Below, piece after piece: positions 7,752-16,096 of a DNA stretch of 64,000 nt. Origin of the DNA: Pseudotamlana agarivorans (lineage in GTDB: Bacteria > Bacteroidota > Bacteroidia > Flavobacteriales > Flavobacteriaceae); assembly GCF_001642835.1 (NCBI RefSeq), contig NZ_LXEI01000001.1, positions 248,001 to 312,000 on the forward strand, read 5' to 3'. The translations under genes and the position numbers were made by a program. Numbering within the stretch: the first letter of the stretch is position 1; every line of letters begins with the position of its first letter. The notes below the pieces were generated by a model, which was not told the DNA's origin, did not search any database, and saw only the letters and a program-made list of their open reading frames with translations.

Positions 7752-10700
7752 ATGAAATTTTTTACTTCTATACTATTGGTTTTTATAGGTTTTTGTGGGT
7801 TTGCACAAAATCTACCCAATAACTATAGATCTAAAAAAGTAGCTGTAAAAGACTCTATTTTTATTGAACAAGTTAGTATAAATTCTAGCGTGTTTTCTAT
7901 TAAAACCAAGAACAGTACCATAATTGATTCAAGCTATTACAAAGTAGATTTTGCTAAGGCACTTTTAACCTTTAAAAAACCTGTAGACACCGATAGTATT
8001 ATTATCGATTATTTAAAGTTTCCTGACTTCCTTACCAGGACCTATAAAAATTTAGATGAAAGCATTATTGTGAATAACAACAGTTCCCATCAAAACTTAT
8101 ACAAACTGAAACAATCTAATAGCTCGAATCAATTTATTCCGTTTGATGGCTTATCGACTTCGGGAAGCATTTCGCGAGGTGTTACGGTTGGTAACAATCA
8201 AAATTCGGTATTAAATAGTGAGCTAGACCTTCAAATCACAGGAAAATTAAACGAAAAAGTATCTTTGCGTGCTTCCATTCAGGATGCTAATATTCCGTTA
8301 CAAGAAAGTGGTTATTCGCAACGTTTGGATGAATTTGACCAGGTTTTTATTGAAATGTTTAGCGACCGTTGGAATATACGCGCTGGTGATATCGATCTTG
8401 TGAATACCGACTCTTATTTTGCTAAATTCTCCAAGCGTGTGCAGGGATTAAACTTTAACATAAACCTAGGTTCTGAAGAGAAGGAAACTCATCTTTTTGC
8501 TGCTGGTGCATTAGTTCGCGGACAATTTACACGCAGCCAATTTACCGCTCAAGAAGGCAATCAAGGGCCTTATAAATTACAAGGTCCCAATGGCGAATTG
8601 TTTGTATTAATCGTATCGGGTAGTGAAACCGTTTATGTCAATGGCGTGGCTTTAAAACGAGGTGAAAATGAAGATTACATTATCGATTATAACGCTGGTG
8701 AGATTATATTTAACCCCACCTTTCCTATAACCTCCGAAATGCGTATCACCATCGACTATCAATTTAGTGAGCGCAACTATACCCGTTTTGTGGGATATGG
8801 CGGCGGTCGCTACGCGAGCAAAAAGTTTAGTTTAGGGGTTTCCATCTACTCTGAAAATGATGCTAAAAACCAACCCCTGCAGCAAAATCTCTCGGAAGAC
8901 CAAGTGGAAATTCTAGCACAGGCCGGAAATGACCAAACTAAAATGGTTGCCCCATCGGAGTCGCGCGCAGAATACAACCAAAACCGCATTCTTTATAAAA
9001 AAGAACTCATTAACGGCGAAGAAGCTTTTGTGTTTTCAAACGATCCGGATGACGAATTATATAACGTGACCTTTACTTTGGTAGGTCCCAATCAAGGTGC
9101 ATACAACTTAAGTAGCATTAATGCCATTAATAATATTTATGAATATGTTGGCGACGGACTAGGTTTATACGCACCAATTATACAACTAGTAGCACCTAAA
9201 AAATTACAAATAGCAGTTGTAAATGGGGCTTACAACCCCACCGAAAAAACAAGCATACGTTTTGAAGGTTCCGGAAGTAAAAACGATCAAAATTTATTTT
9301 CGGATATCGATGATGATCAAAATGATGGTCTGGCCGGAAAAATCACCATCAATCAAGTCCTCGTAAAAAAAGAAAATCAATGGAATGTCAACCTATTTTT
9401 AGATCATGATTATGTAAGTGCCAATTATCGGAATATTGAAGGGTTATATAACCCAGAATTTAATCGCGATTGGAACTTAGATCCCACACCATTAAACGGG
9501 ATAGGCTATAATCTAGGAAATCAAAACCTATTAAATACAGGTATCAAACTCTTTCACAAGAAAAAAGGACTTATTGATTATACCTATGAACACCTTAATT
9601 TCGCCGACGGATTTAACGGAAACAGACACATTGCAAATATTAATTTACAGCTAAACAAATTCAATATAAGCTCCTACTCTAGTTTTTTAAATGCTAATGC
9701 TCTAGTAAACAATTCAACCTTTTCAAGATCATACAACCGCATTACCTATAATATGAACAAAAGTTGGGTGGGTACCAAAATAGCTTTTGAAGACAACGTA
9801 CAAAAAAACAACAGCACCCAAGAACTCACGGCTTTAAGTCAGCGGTTCAAATCCTACGAAGCCTTTGTTGGCGTTGGTGATAGCACCAAAGTTTTTGTTG
9901 AAGTAGGTTATATAAACCGAACAAACGACAGTATTAGAAATAACACCCTTCAAAAGGTAAACACTTCCAACACGATTTATTTGGATTCGAAACTCATTCA
10001 AAAGCAAAATACCAATTTGAGTTTGTATGCCAATTACCGTAGTTTAAAAGATGAAGATGATACTATTGATGACGAGCACTCTTTAAACTCGAGGCTCCAG
10101 TTTAGTCAGAAATTATTCAACAATATTATTTTCTTTAGTACCATTTTTGAAACCAATTCGGGTAGCTTGCCGCTTCAGGATTTCACTTACGTGGAAGTTG
10201 AGCCTGGCCAAGGTTCGTACACATGGATTGACTACAACGGCAATGGCATCCAAGAGCTCGAAGAGTTTGAATTGGCTCAATTTCAAGACCAAGGCACCTA
10301 TATTCGCGTGTTATTACCTAATCGTGTCTATGTAAAAACACATCAAAACCGATGGAGTCTATCCCTTACCTTAAACCCTGCGCAATGGTCGGTTTCCAAC
10401 CATAAAACCAAAAAGTTTTTATCGCATTTTTATAACCAAACCAGCTATTTAACCGATAGTAAATTACGACGCGAAGGCAGCCGATTTAACCTCAACCCCT
10501 TTGAAAATAGTGAAGATGACTTACTAGGCTTACAGCTTAATTTTAGAAATGTTTTCTTTTTTAACCGTGGCAAACAACATTATACCACCTCATACACCTA
10601 TTTGGAAAACAGTACCCGAAATTTACTTTCGGTGGGCTTTATTGAAAATAGTTTAAGCAGCCATCAATTAAATTTCAATCATAAAATTGCCGAAAACTGG

Positions 10701-11174
10701 TTAGTTAACTTGTTATCGGCATTGAACACGAATGAAAGCAAAAGTGAAAATTTCACAAGCAAAAATTACAACTTAGACGAAACGGTTTTAAATCCGAAGT
10801 TATCTTACTTATTCAACACCAACTCTAGTTTCGATATTTATTATCAAAGCACTACAAAAACCAATACGATTGGTGACCAAGAAACGCTAAAACAACAAAA
10901 GTACGGGAGTTCGTTTTCCTTTGGAAACAGTGAGAAGAGTGCCATAAATGGGGAGTTCAACTTTATTTCAAATGCCTTTAATGGCGATTCAAACACCCCA
11001 GTGGCCTATCAGATTTTAGAAGGCTTACAGCCTGGAAAAAACTTTACTTGGAGCTTATTGGCTCAACGAAAACTGACTAAATTTTTGGATTTGAATTTGA
11101 GTTACTTCGGAAGAAAAACCGAAACTAGCCGAACCATTCATTCTGGATCTGTACAATTGAAGGCTTATTTTTAA
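7752..11174 (+). CDS. Large outer-membrane beta-barrel protein with SprA-like segment
   Basis: 1140 residues with a signal peptide (cleavage after FCGFAQ, about residue 19). Residues about 140-200 (GSISRGVTVGNNQNSVLN, then LRASIQDANIPLQ) resemble a repeated segment of SprA, the translocon barrel of type IX secretion. The rest shows alternating hydrophobic strands typical of a very large beta-barrel. Near residue 825 a DYNGNGIQELEEFELAQF segment looks like a calcium-binding loop. The chain ends in an aromatic-terminated strand (QLKAYF), as outer-membrane barrels do. I do not know a characterised homologue, and it is shorter than SprA. It is monocistronic as far as can be seen. Confidence 0.7.
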   Translation: MKFFTSILLVFIGFCGFAQNLPNNYRSKKVAVKDSIFIEQVSINSSVFSIKTKNSTIIDSSYYKVDFAKALLTFKKPVDTDSIIIDYLKFPDFLTRTYKNLDESIIVNNNSSHQNLYKLKQSNSSNQFIPFDGLSTSGSISRGVTVGNNQNSVLNSELDLQITGKLNEKVSLRASIQDANIPLQESGYSQRLDEFDQVFIEMFSDRWNIRAGDIDLVNTDSYFAKFSKRVQGLNFNINLGSEEKETHLFAAGALVRGQFTRSQFTAQEGNQGPYKLQGPNGELFVLIVSGSETVYVNGVALKRGENEDYIIDYNAGEIIFNPTFPITSEMRITIDYQFSERNYTRFVGYGGGRYASKKFSLGVSIYSENDAKNQPLQQNLSEDQVEILAQAGNDQTKMVAPSESRAEYNQNRILYKKELINGEEAFVFSNDPDDELYNVTFTLVGPNQGAYNLSSINAINNIYEYVGDGLGLYAPIIQLVAPKKLQIAVVNGAYNPTEKTSIRFEGSGSKNDQNLFSDIDDDQNDGLAGKITINQVLVKKENQWNVNLFLDHDYVSANYRNIEGLYNPEFNRDWNLDPTPLNGIGYNLGNQNLLNTGIKLFHKKKGLIDYTYEHLNFADGFNGNRHIANINLQLNKFNISSYSSFLNANALVNNSTFSRSYNRITYNMNKSWVGTKIAFEDNVQKNNSTQELTALSQRFKSYEAFVGVGDSTKVFVEVGYINRTNDSIRNNTLQKVNTSNTIYLDSKLIQKQNTNLSLYANYRSLKDEDDTIDDEHSLNSRLQFSQKLFNNIIFFSTIFETNSGSLPLQDFTYVEVEPGQGSYTWIDYNGNGIQELEEFELAQFQDQGTYIRVLLPNRVYVKTHQNRWSLSLTLNPAQWSVSNHKTKKFLSHFYNQTSYLTDSKLRREGSRFNLNPFENSEDDLLGLQLNFRNVFFFNRGKQHYTTSYTYLENSTRNLLSVGFIENSLSSHQLNFNHKIAENWLVNLLSALNTNESKSENFTSKNYNLDETVLNPKLSYLFNTNSSFDIYYQSTTKTNTIGDQETLKQQKYGSSFSFGNSEKSAINGEFNFISNAFNGDSNTPVAYQILEGLQPGKNFTWSLLAQRKLTKFLDLNLSYFGRKTETSRTIHSGSVQLKAYF

Positions 11175-11210
11175 GAGGTTGTTGTATTTGGATTCTAAAG
11201 TGAATTATTG

Positions 11211-11260
11211 TTACACGGAGATTCGCAGAGGCTTCACAGAGAATCACTGAGGTTACAGAA
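11211..11260. repeat. CACAGAG-type intergenic repeat
   Basis: Units of the form CACGGAG / CGCAGAG / CACAGAG / CACTGAG follow each other at short spacing. This is a degenerate tandem pattern I know from intergenic DNA of Bacteroidota. It lies just after the barrel protein stop codon. Confidence 0.4.
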
Positions 11261-11276
11261 GTTAACTTTGAAATAA

Positions 11277-11346
11277 AAACGAGGAAGCTTTTGAAAAGTA
11301 ATATGCCCTAACAAACAGAATAACGTTTCAAAAAACTTCCTCATTT
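11277..11346. terminator. Bidirectional terminator between convergent genes
   Basis: AAAACGAGGAAGCTTTTGAAA (from 11277) and TTTCAAAAAACTTCCTCATTTT (to about 11346) are inverted repeats with a roughly 30-base loop. The site sits between two genes that converge, so it probably ends both transcripts. Confidence 0.6.
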
Positions 11347-11396
11347 TAGCAATTTACATAACGGAAATTAATGAGAGAGCGTCCAATATGCACAGG

Positions 11397-14300
11397 TTAA
11401 TTTTTTATAAATTTTATAGTTTTTGGTGTGCCATTTTTCACCTCAACCTTCAGCAAATAAATTCCTGAAATTAATCCAGATACATTAATAGAATCTGACT
11501 GAGATACATTCTGTTTTGAAAATATTTCTTGACCTAATAGATTATAAACACTAGCTTTAAATTCAAATGTTGAACCTGTTTTCACATGAATAACATCGCT
11601 TACTGGGTTTGGCCAGTAGCTAATTAGTGATTCATTATTAGCGATATCATCCACATTTAAAGTGGCTTCAATGTACTTGTTTCGTGTGGTATTTGTTGAA
11701 GTTGGCGCATTTTGGTCAAAATAAATGTCAGCACTATTTTCCATGATATCATCTATAACCACATCATCCTTTGCTTTTATCATATACTTCAAGTAACCAT
11801 GGCTGGCGGGTTCATCGTTCGCACTGAAATCCAAGTAAATATTATTAAAATTAAATTTCACGATTTGACCCGTATCCGAACCTATATTTTCAACAGTCAT
11901 AGGGTGTGAACTTTCTAAAACCGTTAAGGAATGCTTTTCAAATTTGTCATCTAATTTGTCAATCACATAAATATCTTTTGCCGAAAAATTACCTTCATTT
12001 TGAAACCGAATGGTATAGGTTAGCCATTTTTCATTTAACGGAATTTCATTTAAAGCATTAGGTAATCCAGGAGAAACTAATTTATCATTAGGATCGAGAG
12101 CCGCCATAACAGCTGCACTAAACGGTCCGTTGGAAATAACTTCGGAATGATTTGTGGCTGAAGTCGAACTAAAGGAACTTGTTGGTGGCGCATAAGGCGC
12201 TCCAAAATCATGAAACCCCGTTTTAGAAGCCGGATTTCTAGGAATCAACTTTACTGAGTTCATTTCTGTAAAATCGGCACTAGTAATACTTTTAACACCA
12301 TAGCCTATAGATTCTGAAACATGAGATGAACTAAACAATTCGGTTTCCACCTCGATCACATAGGTTTCTTGCGGATTGAGTTTTGGCAATATAAACTGAA
12401 GCTTAACCGTATCGGTTTGTTTGGTAATTATAGGTGTAATTGACTGTACAGATGATGTATATTCACCATTTTCTAAATTGGTTTCCCATCTATGGCTTCT
12501 AGGCTCAATGGTTAGTTTATCGATGATATGAAGGTTGGAATTTGAATTTAAACTGGTAACCTTCACACTTTTTATATCAGGTAAAACCATACTTATATTT
12601 TGGTTTTCGTTATATAAAACATAATCGATGGTTACACTATTAAATGTTTTTGAAGCCGATGCATTGCCTACCGCTGTTGTAAAGGTGTTGTTAAACCCAT
12701 CACGAGAAAACGCCCAAGCACCTTCCTTAGCCGCCGATTTGATAACAACCGACTCTGAATCTTTTGGTAATAATTTAAAACTAGGCAATACGGTATTCGT
12801 GCTTGTATCAGAAACATTAAAACTATGTTGACGTGATCCTGGTGTAACAAAGGTTTGTATTACCGGAAGTATAATTTCGTAGTCTCCCGCATTATCATGA
12901 TAAGGAAAATAATAGCTACCATCGGCATTGGTATAGGTTTCGTAAATATCGCCAGAATGGGTTTTCAAAGTTACTTTCTGATTTGGATGAACCTCATCAG
13001 CATCCATCTGCCCATTACCATTCGCGTCTACATATACATGACCCGATATACCAAAAGCCTCACCGTCATTTAAAAACTGAGTTGCCGTTTGTGATGAGAA
13101 AATTTTAACCCATCTAGATGATGCACAAGACCAAAATACACCATTGGCATCTAAAGCTAGGGCATCCGGACGATAGAAACCATTATAAGGTATAATTCCT
13201 GTTGTGCCTTCAATAATGATACTAGAAAAATTAGGGGTGCTCGATTCGGGATGCTCAATGCTTATAATTTTAGCCAGATCGTTGGTTAGTAAATGCAACA
13301 CACCATCTGTATCGCAAACCGCATCAACAATTCTTCTAATATCAGCATTCATGCTATTATCTATTTCATTAAAACTTGTACCATGAAACAAGTAAACACC
13401 ACTGGCACAAACAGTAGCCACATCGCCATTTGGCAAGGGTAGTATCTTTTTTACGGCGCCTAAGTTTTTAGTTGCTGTATAGGTGGTAGTGGTTCCAGAA
13501 GCTACATTAAACTTTTTTAGAGTAAAAGTGGCATTTTGGAATTTTGGAAAGTAAACATCCCCATGAATATCGACAGTAAAATCAAAATAATTGGAATAAT
13601 CATCTTCATCTAAAGTTATGGTCTGTATAAATTGACTGTTCTTGTAAACAAATAATTTCTTGCTTTTATTACTAAACACCCAAACCTGATCTTTGTAATT
13701 TTTTACCGCGGTGAACGTCGATGTTCCTAAATCGGGCAATGTGGTTAAGTAAGGCATATATAATTTTTTCATAACGGGACTACCTGCTATAATGGGATAA
13801 CCATCGCTGTCTAATACAAAGGGGCCATGACCACCTAATTTGTATTGTTTCTCTATGGTTCCATCGGCTTTAAAGTGACTTAAAATACCGTCATCAGTAT
13901 GGTTATACCACCATGTTCCTCCAGATTTATCAGGAAAAGCTGTATTATATCGCTTTACTAAATTATAGGATATGTTACCTGGTTCGTGATCGGTAACACC
14001 ACCCCACTCTCCTTGTTTATAAGTAAGCGCTTCATATCTTGTTTCTTGATTCGTGCCATAATTAGCACTGCTATTGCAGAAGTATATTTTGTCTTTACTC
14101 TTGTTTACAGCGCTTGGGGAATAGGACATGAGGAAACCTAAATCGCGAATATCATTCATCGATCTCACCGTCCAAACAGGGTTAGATCCATTAAGTTTTA
14201 GTTCGACAATCCCGGAAAGGTTAATAGCAACTGCCAAAACCGTACCTTCCGAATCTATTTCTAAATTATTAAACCGTACACTTTGTACATTTCCATGGGT

Positions 14301-15212
14301 AAACTCATATTGGGTTGTAGCACCTGTAGCCATGTTCACCTTATAAATGGCACCTCCACCGTTTGTGTTATTGGCACACCAGAAATTCCCTTGTCCGTCA
14401 TAACTGAAATCGGATACATATTTATATTTAACATCATCACCAGTAAGATAAGTGGTTTCTATAGCGGCTGTGTCAGTATTTAATTTAACAAACTCTTGTG
14501 TAGACGCAGCGCTATATCTTGTAGAAAGAAAAAGGGCATCATCAACAAACATAAATTTAGCTAACTGATAATTACGAGAAAATCCAGGTTCGCCTATATA
14601 GGTTAAGGTATTATTTTGAAATTTATACAATTGGTAGTAAAGCCCATGAGTTATGATATAAGTCGTATTAGTAGCACCATCATAGGCAAAAAGTATGGTG
14701 TTTTGATAATTCGATACTCCTGAAGTTGGATAGGTTTTAAATCCGAAGGTTTTAGTTTTTAAATCATAATAATATATACCCGTATTACCAGCGGTATTAT
14801 TAAGAAATATTAAGCCATCGGCGTTTACAAGCGCATCCGTAGGTTTAGCCTCATTTCCAGTTAATGAAGTTCTAGGCATGGCTAAATTAGGGATATTTTC
14901 CCAGCTGCCATCCATCTTCTTTATGGATATACCGGCATTGGTAATATACACTTCATCATCGTTGTAATAATTAGGCACGACTTTAACAATGTTAATACTA
15001 TTTAAACCGTAACTTTCCTCTACAACCCCAAGGTTATTATTACGATCACAAAAAGATAACTTCCCTTGGGCTTCAGGAATGGTATTGCCACATTGATTTT
15101 GGTAATAGGTTACTTTGGTTCCCATAGGGTAGGTTTCTACCTTTTCCACCTGTGCATTAAGCGACTGGTTTAAAAGAAGAAATAAAGATAAAAGACAAGT
15201 AAAGTTTTTCAT
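11397..15212 (-). CDS. T9SS-exported beta-propeller protein
   Basis: 1271 residues with a signal peptide (cleavage after SLNAQ). Residues about 30-720 carry YncE/SMP-30-like repeats with FSYDGQGNFWCA and ALDANGVFWSCA motifs, indicating one or two propellers. Then comes an SdrD-B-like beta domain (GHVYVDANGNGQMDADEVHP, about 745-820), a beta domain with DPNDKLVSPG and YTIRFQNEGNFSAKDIYVID (about 1065-1190), and a C-terminal type IX sorting domain (YWPNPVSDVIHV ... ISGIYLLKVE ... IKFIKN). It should cross the outer membrane by T9SS and be surface bound or released. The ligand or substrate is unknown. The gene lies 205 bp downstream of a small lipoprotein on the same strand, next to a LytTR two-component system that might control it. 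Confidence 0.85.
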   Translation of the reverse strand: MKNFTCLLSLFLLLNQSLNAQVEKVETYPMGTKVTYYQNQCGNTIPEAQGKLSFCDRNNNLGVVEESYGLNSINIVKVVPNYYNDDEVYITNAGISIKKMDGSWENIPNLAMPRTSLTGNEAKPTDALVNADGLIFLNNTAGNTGIYYYDLKTKTFGFKTYPTSGVSNYQNTILFAYDGATNTTYIITHGLYYQLYKFQNNTLTYIGEPGFSRNYQLAKFMFVDDALFLSTRYSAASTQEFVKLNTDTAAIETTYLTGDDVKYKYVSDFSYDGQGNFWCANNTNGGGAIYKVNMATGATTQYEFTHGNVQSVRFNNLEIDSEGTVLAVAINLSGIVELKLNGSNPVWTVRSMNDIRDLGFLMSYSPSAVNKSKDKIYFCNSSANYGTNQETRYEALTYKQGEWGGVTDHEPGNISYNLVKRYNTAFPDKSGGTWWYNHTDDGILSHFKADGTIEKQYKLGGHGPFVLDSDGYPIIAGSPVMKKLYMPYLTTLPDLGTSTFTAVKNYKDQVWVFSNKSKKLFVYKNSQFIQTITLDEDDYSNYFDFTVDIHGDVYFPKFQNATFTLKKFNVASGTTTTYTATKNLGAVKKILPLPNGDVATVCASGVYLFHGTSFNEIDNSMNADIRRIVDAVCDTDGVLHLLTNDLAKIISIEHPESSTPNFSSIIIEGTTGIIPYNGFYRPDALALDANGVFWSCASSRWVKIFSSQTATQFLNDGEAFGISGHVYVDANGNGQMDADEVHPNQKVTLKTHSGDIYETYTNADGSYYFPYHDNAGDYEIILPVIQTFVTPGSRQHSFNVSDTSTNTVLPSFKLLPKDSESVVIKSAAKEGAWAFSRDGFNNTFTTAVGNASASKTFNSVTIDYVLYNENQNISMVLPDIKSVKVTSLNSNSNLHIIDKLTIEPRSHRWETNLENGEYTSSVQSITPIITKQTDTVKLQFILPKLNPQETYVIEVETELFSSSHVSESIGYGVKSITSADFTEMNSVKLIPRNPASKTGFHDFGAPYAPPTSSFSSTSATNHSEVISNGPFSAAVMAALDPNDKLVSPGLPNALNEIPLNEKWLTYTIRFQNEGNFSAKDIYVIDKLDDKFEKHSLTVLESSHPMTVENIGSDTGQIVKFNFNNIYLDFSANDEPASHGYLKYMIKAKDDVVIDDIMENSADIYFDQNAPTSTNTTRNKYIEATLNVDDIANNESLISYWPNPVSDVIHVKTGSTFEFKASVYNLLGQEIFSKQNVSQSDSINVSGLISGIYLLKVEVKNGTPKTIKFIKN

Positions 15213-15299
15213 GATGGTTTCTTTTTAGTTGTTTTATTAGCCATTAGAATAAAATGTCGAATTATTCTAGTTATAATAGCTATGAAACCATTCAAAGTA

Positions 15300-15320
15300 G
15301 GTATGTTTATGGGTATGTTT
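15300..15320 (+). promoter_or_regulatory. Tandem GGTATGTTT direct repeat upstream of the propeller gene
   Basis: GGTATGTTT occurs at 15300-15308 and again at 15312-15320, a 12-bp period, about 90 bp upstream of the propeller gene's ATG. Direct repeats are what LytTR regulators bind, but their usual period is nearer 21 bp, so the link is weak. Confidence 0.25.
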
Positions 15321-15417
15321 TGAATTCTTATATAAAAGCTCGACTGAGAAAATTATAGATTGGTCTATAGAACCTCACAACTCAAAATTGTGATGTACGA
15401 TGGGAGTTTCAATGCCA

Positions 15418-15825
15418 TTAATTATAATCACTACAATCGATAGCATCTAATTCTTTTTTAGCTTGCTGCACAGCTTCGTCATAACCGTAATCAAAAATTG
15501 GGATACAATCATAAATATCTTCCAAGGCGTCATAATACCTTAATACAGCAGCTTTGTATTCATTACAGCTTTGAACTGATGGATTATTACTTAAATTAGC
15601 TGATGCCTGGCTGAGATCCTCTATAGCATTTCCATATTGATCTTCCCAATTAGAACCGTCACAACCTCCTATTCCTAGGGCGTCAACCACATCGTCTTTA
15701 CCACATGAGCTTAGAAGAAAGCATCCTGAAACACAGGTTATCATTAATAACTTTAAAGTTCTAAAAAACAGCGAACTGCTTTTAACTTTAACGGTGGTCT
15801 TGTTTAAATTTTTCATGTTTTTCAT
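15418..15825 (-). CDS. Small Cys-containing lipoprotein, paralogue A
   Basis: 135 residues: a basic N-terminus, a hydrophobic segment and a lipobox FLLSSC with Cys41 as acceptor, followed by GKDD. The mature protein is predicted helical with conserved NNPSV, YK, YYDAL and YDCIP segments and four further cysteines. The protein encoded at 18931-19290 shares 19 of 30 positions across that central block, so the two are paralogues. Both flank the 7TM kinase/LytTR pair and both point away from the kinase promoter side. I do not recognise the family. The start at 15825 gives a long n-region; the ATG three codons later is equally possible. Confidence 0.65.
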   Translation of the reverse strand: MKNMKNLNKTTVKVKSSSLFFRTLKLLMITCVSGCFLLSSCGKDDVVDALGIGGCDGSNWEDQYGNAIEDLSQASANLSNNPSVQSCNEYKAAVLRYYDALEDIYDCIPIFDYGYDEAVQQAKKELDAIDCSDYN

Positions 15826-15830
15826 TTTAA

Positions 15831-15840
15831 GTTAGTATTC
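15831..15840 (-). promoter_or_regulatory. GAATACTAA motif before lipoprotein A
   Basis: On the minus strand GAATACTAAC ends 6 bp before the ATG. It shares GAATACTAA with the two copies upstream of the kinase gene (16026 and 16047). It could be a regulator site or part of a conserved 5' leader; a one-mismatch version stands in the same place before paralogue B. Confidence 0.3.
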
Positions 15841-15989
15841 AGATTATATTTTTTTTAAAAATTTAAACCATTAAATACATCTTGGGAGATTACTTACTGT
15901 TTTAGAATTCATGATTTTGTGCTTACCAAACTGATTCAAATTTATACAGGACATATGTAAATAAAAACCTATAATTAGAATTTGGTACC

Positions 15990-16020
15990 TTTAAGTTAGA
16001 ATTCGGAAATTCAACTTAAA
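15990..16020. promoter_or_regulatory. Palindrome in the divergent lipoprotein/kinase spacer
   Basis: TTTAAGTTAGAATT (15990-16003) and AAATTCAACTTAAA (16007-16020) form an inverted repeat that is complete except for one bulged base, with a 3-base loop. No T run follows it on the plus strand, so an operator is as likely as a terminator. Confidence 0.35.
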
Positions 16021-16025
16021 ACACT

Positions 16026-16056
16026 GAATACTAAATAATACGAACCGAATACTAAA
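16026..16056 (+). promoter_or_regulatory. Direct repeat with 21-bp period, candidate LytTR operator
   Basis: GAATACTAAA occurs exactly at 16026-16035 and 16047-16056, with an 11-bp gap, about 41 bp before the kinase ATG. LytTR-domain regulators bind pairs of short direct repeats two helical turns apart. A LytTR regulator is encoded in the operon that follows, so autoregulation is the natural reading. Confidence 0.45.
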
Positions 16057-16096
16057 AAAATGACCACTCTATTAAATGGATGCTTAAATTAGCTAG

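Noticed and set aside
12668-12850. Several short frames inside the 1271-residue T9SS protein gene
   Set aside because: Shadows of the long gene on either strand; none has a start region, family motif or promoter.
16026-16056. CRISPR-like reading of the repeats here and at 15300-15320
   Set aside because: Only two units each, 9-10 bp long; far too short and few for a CRISPR array.
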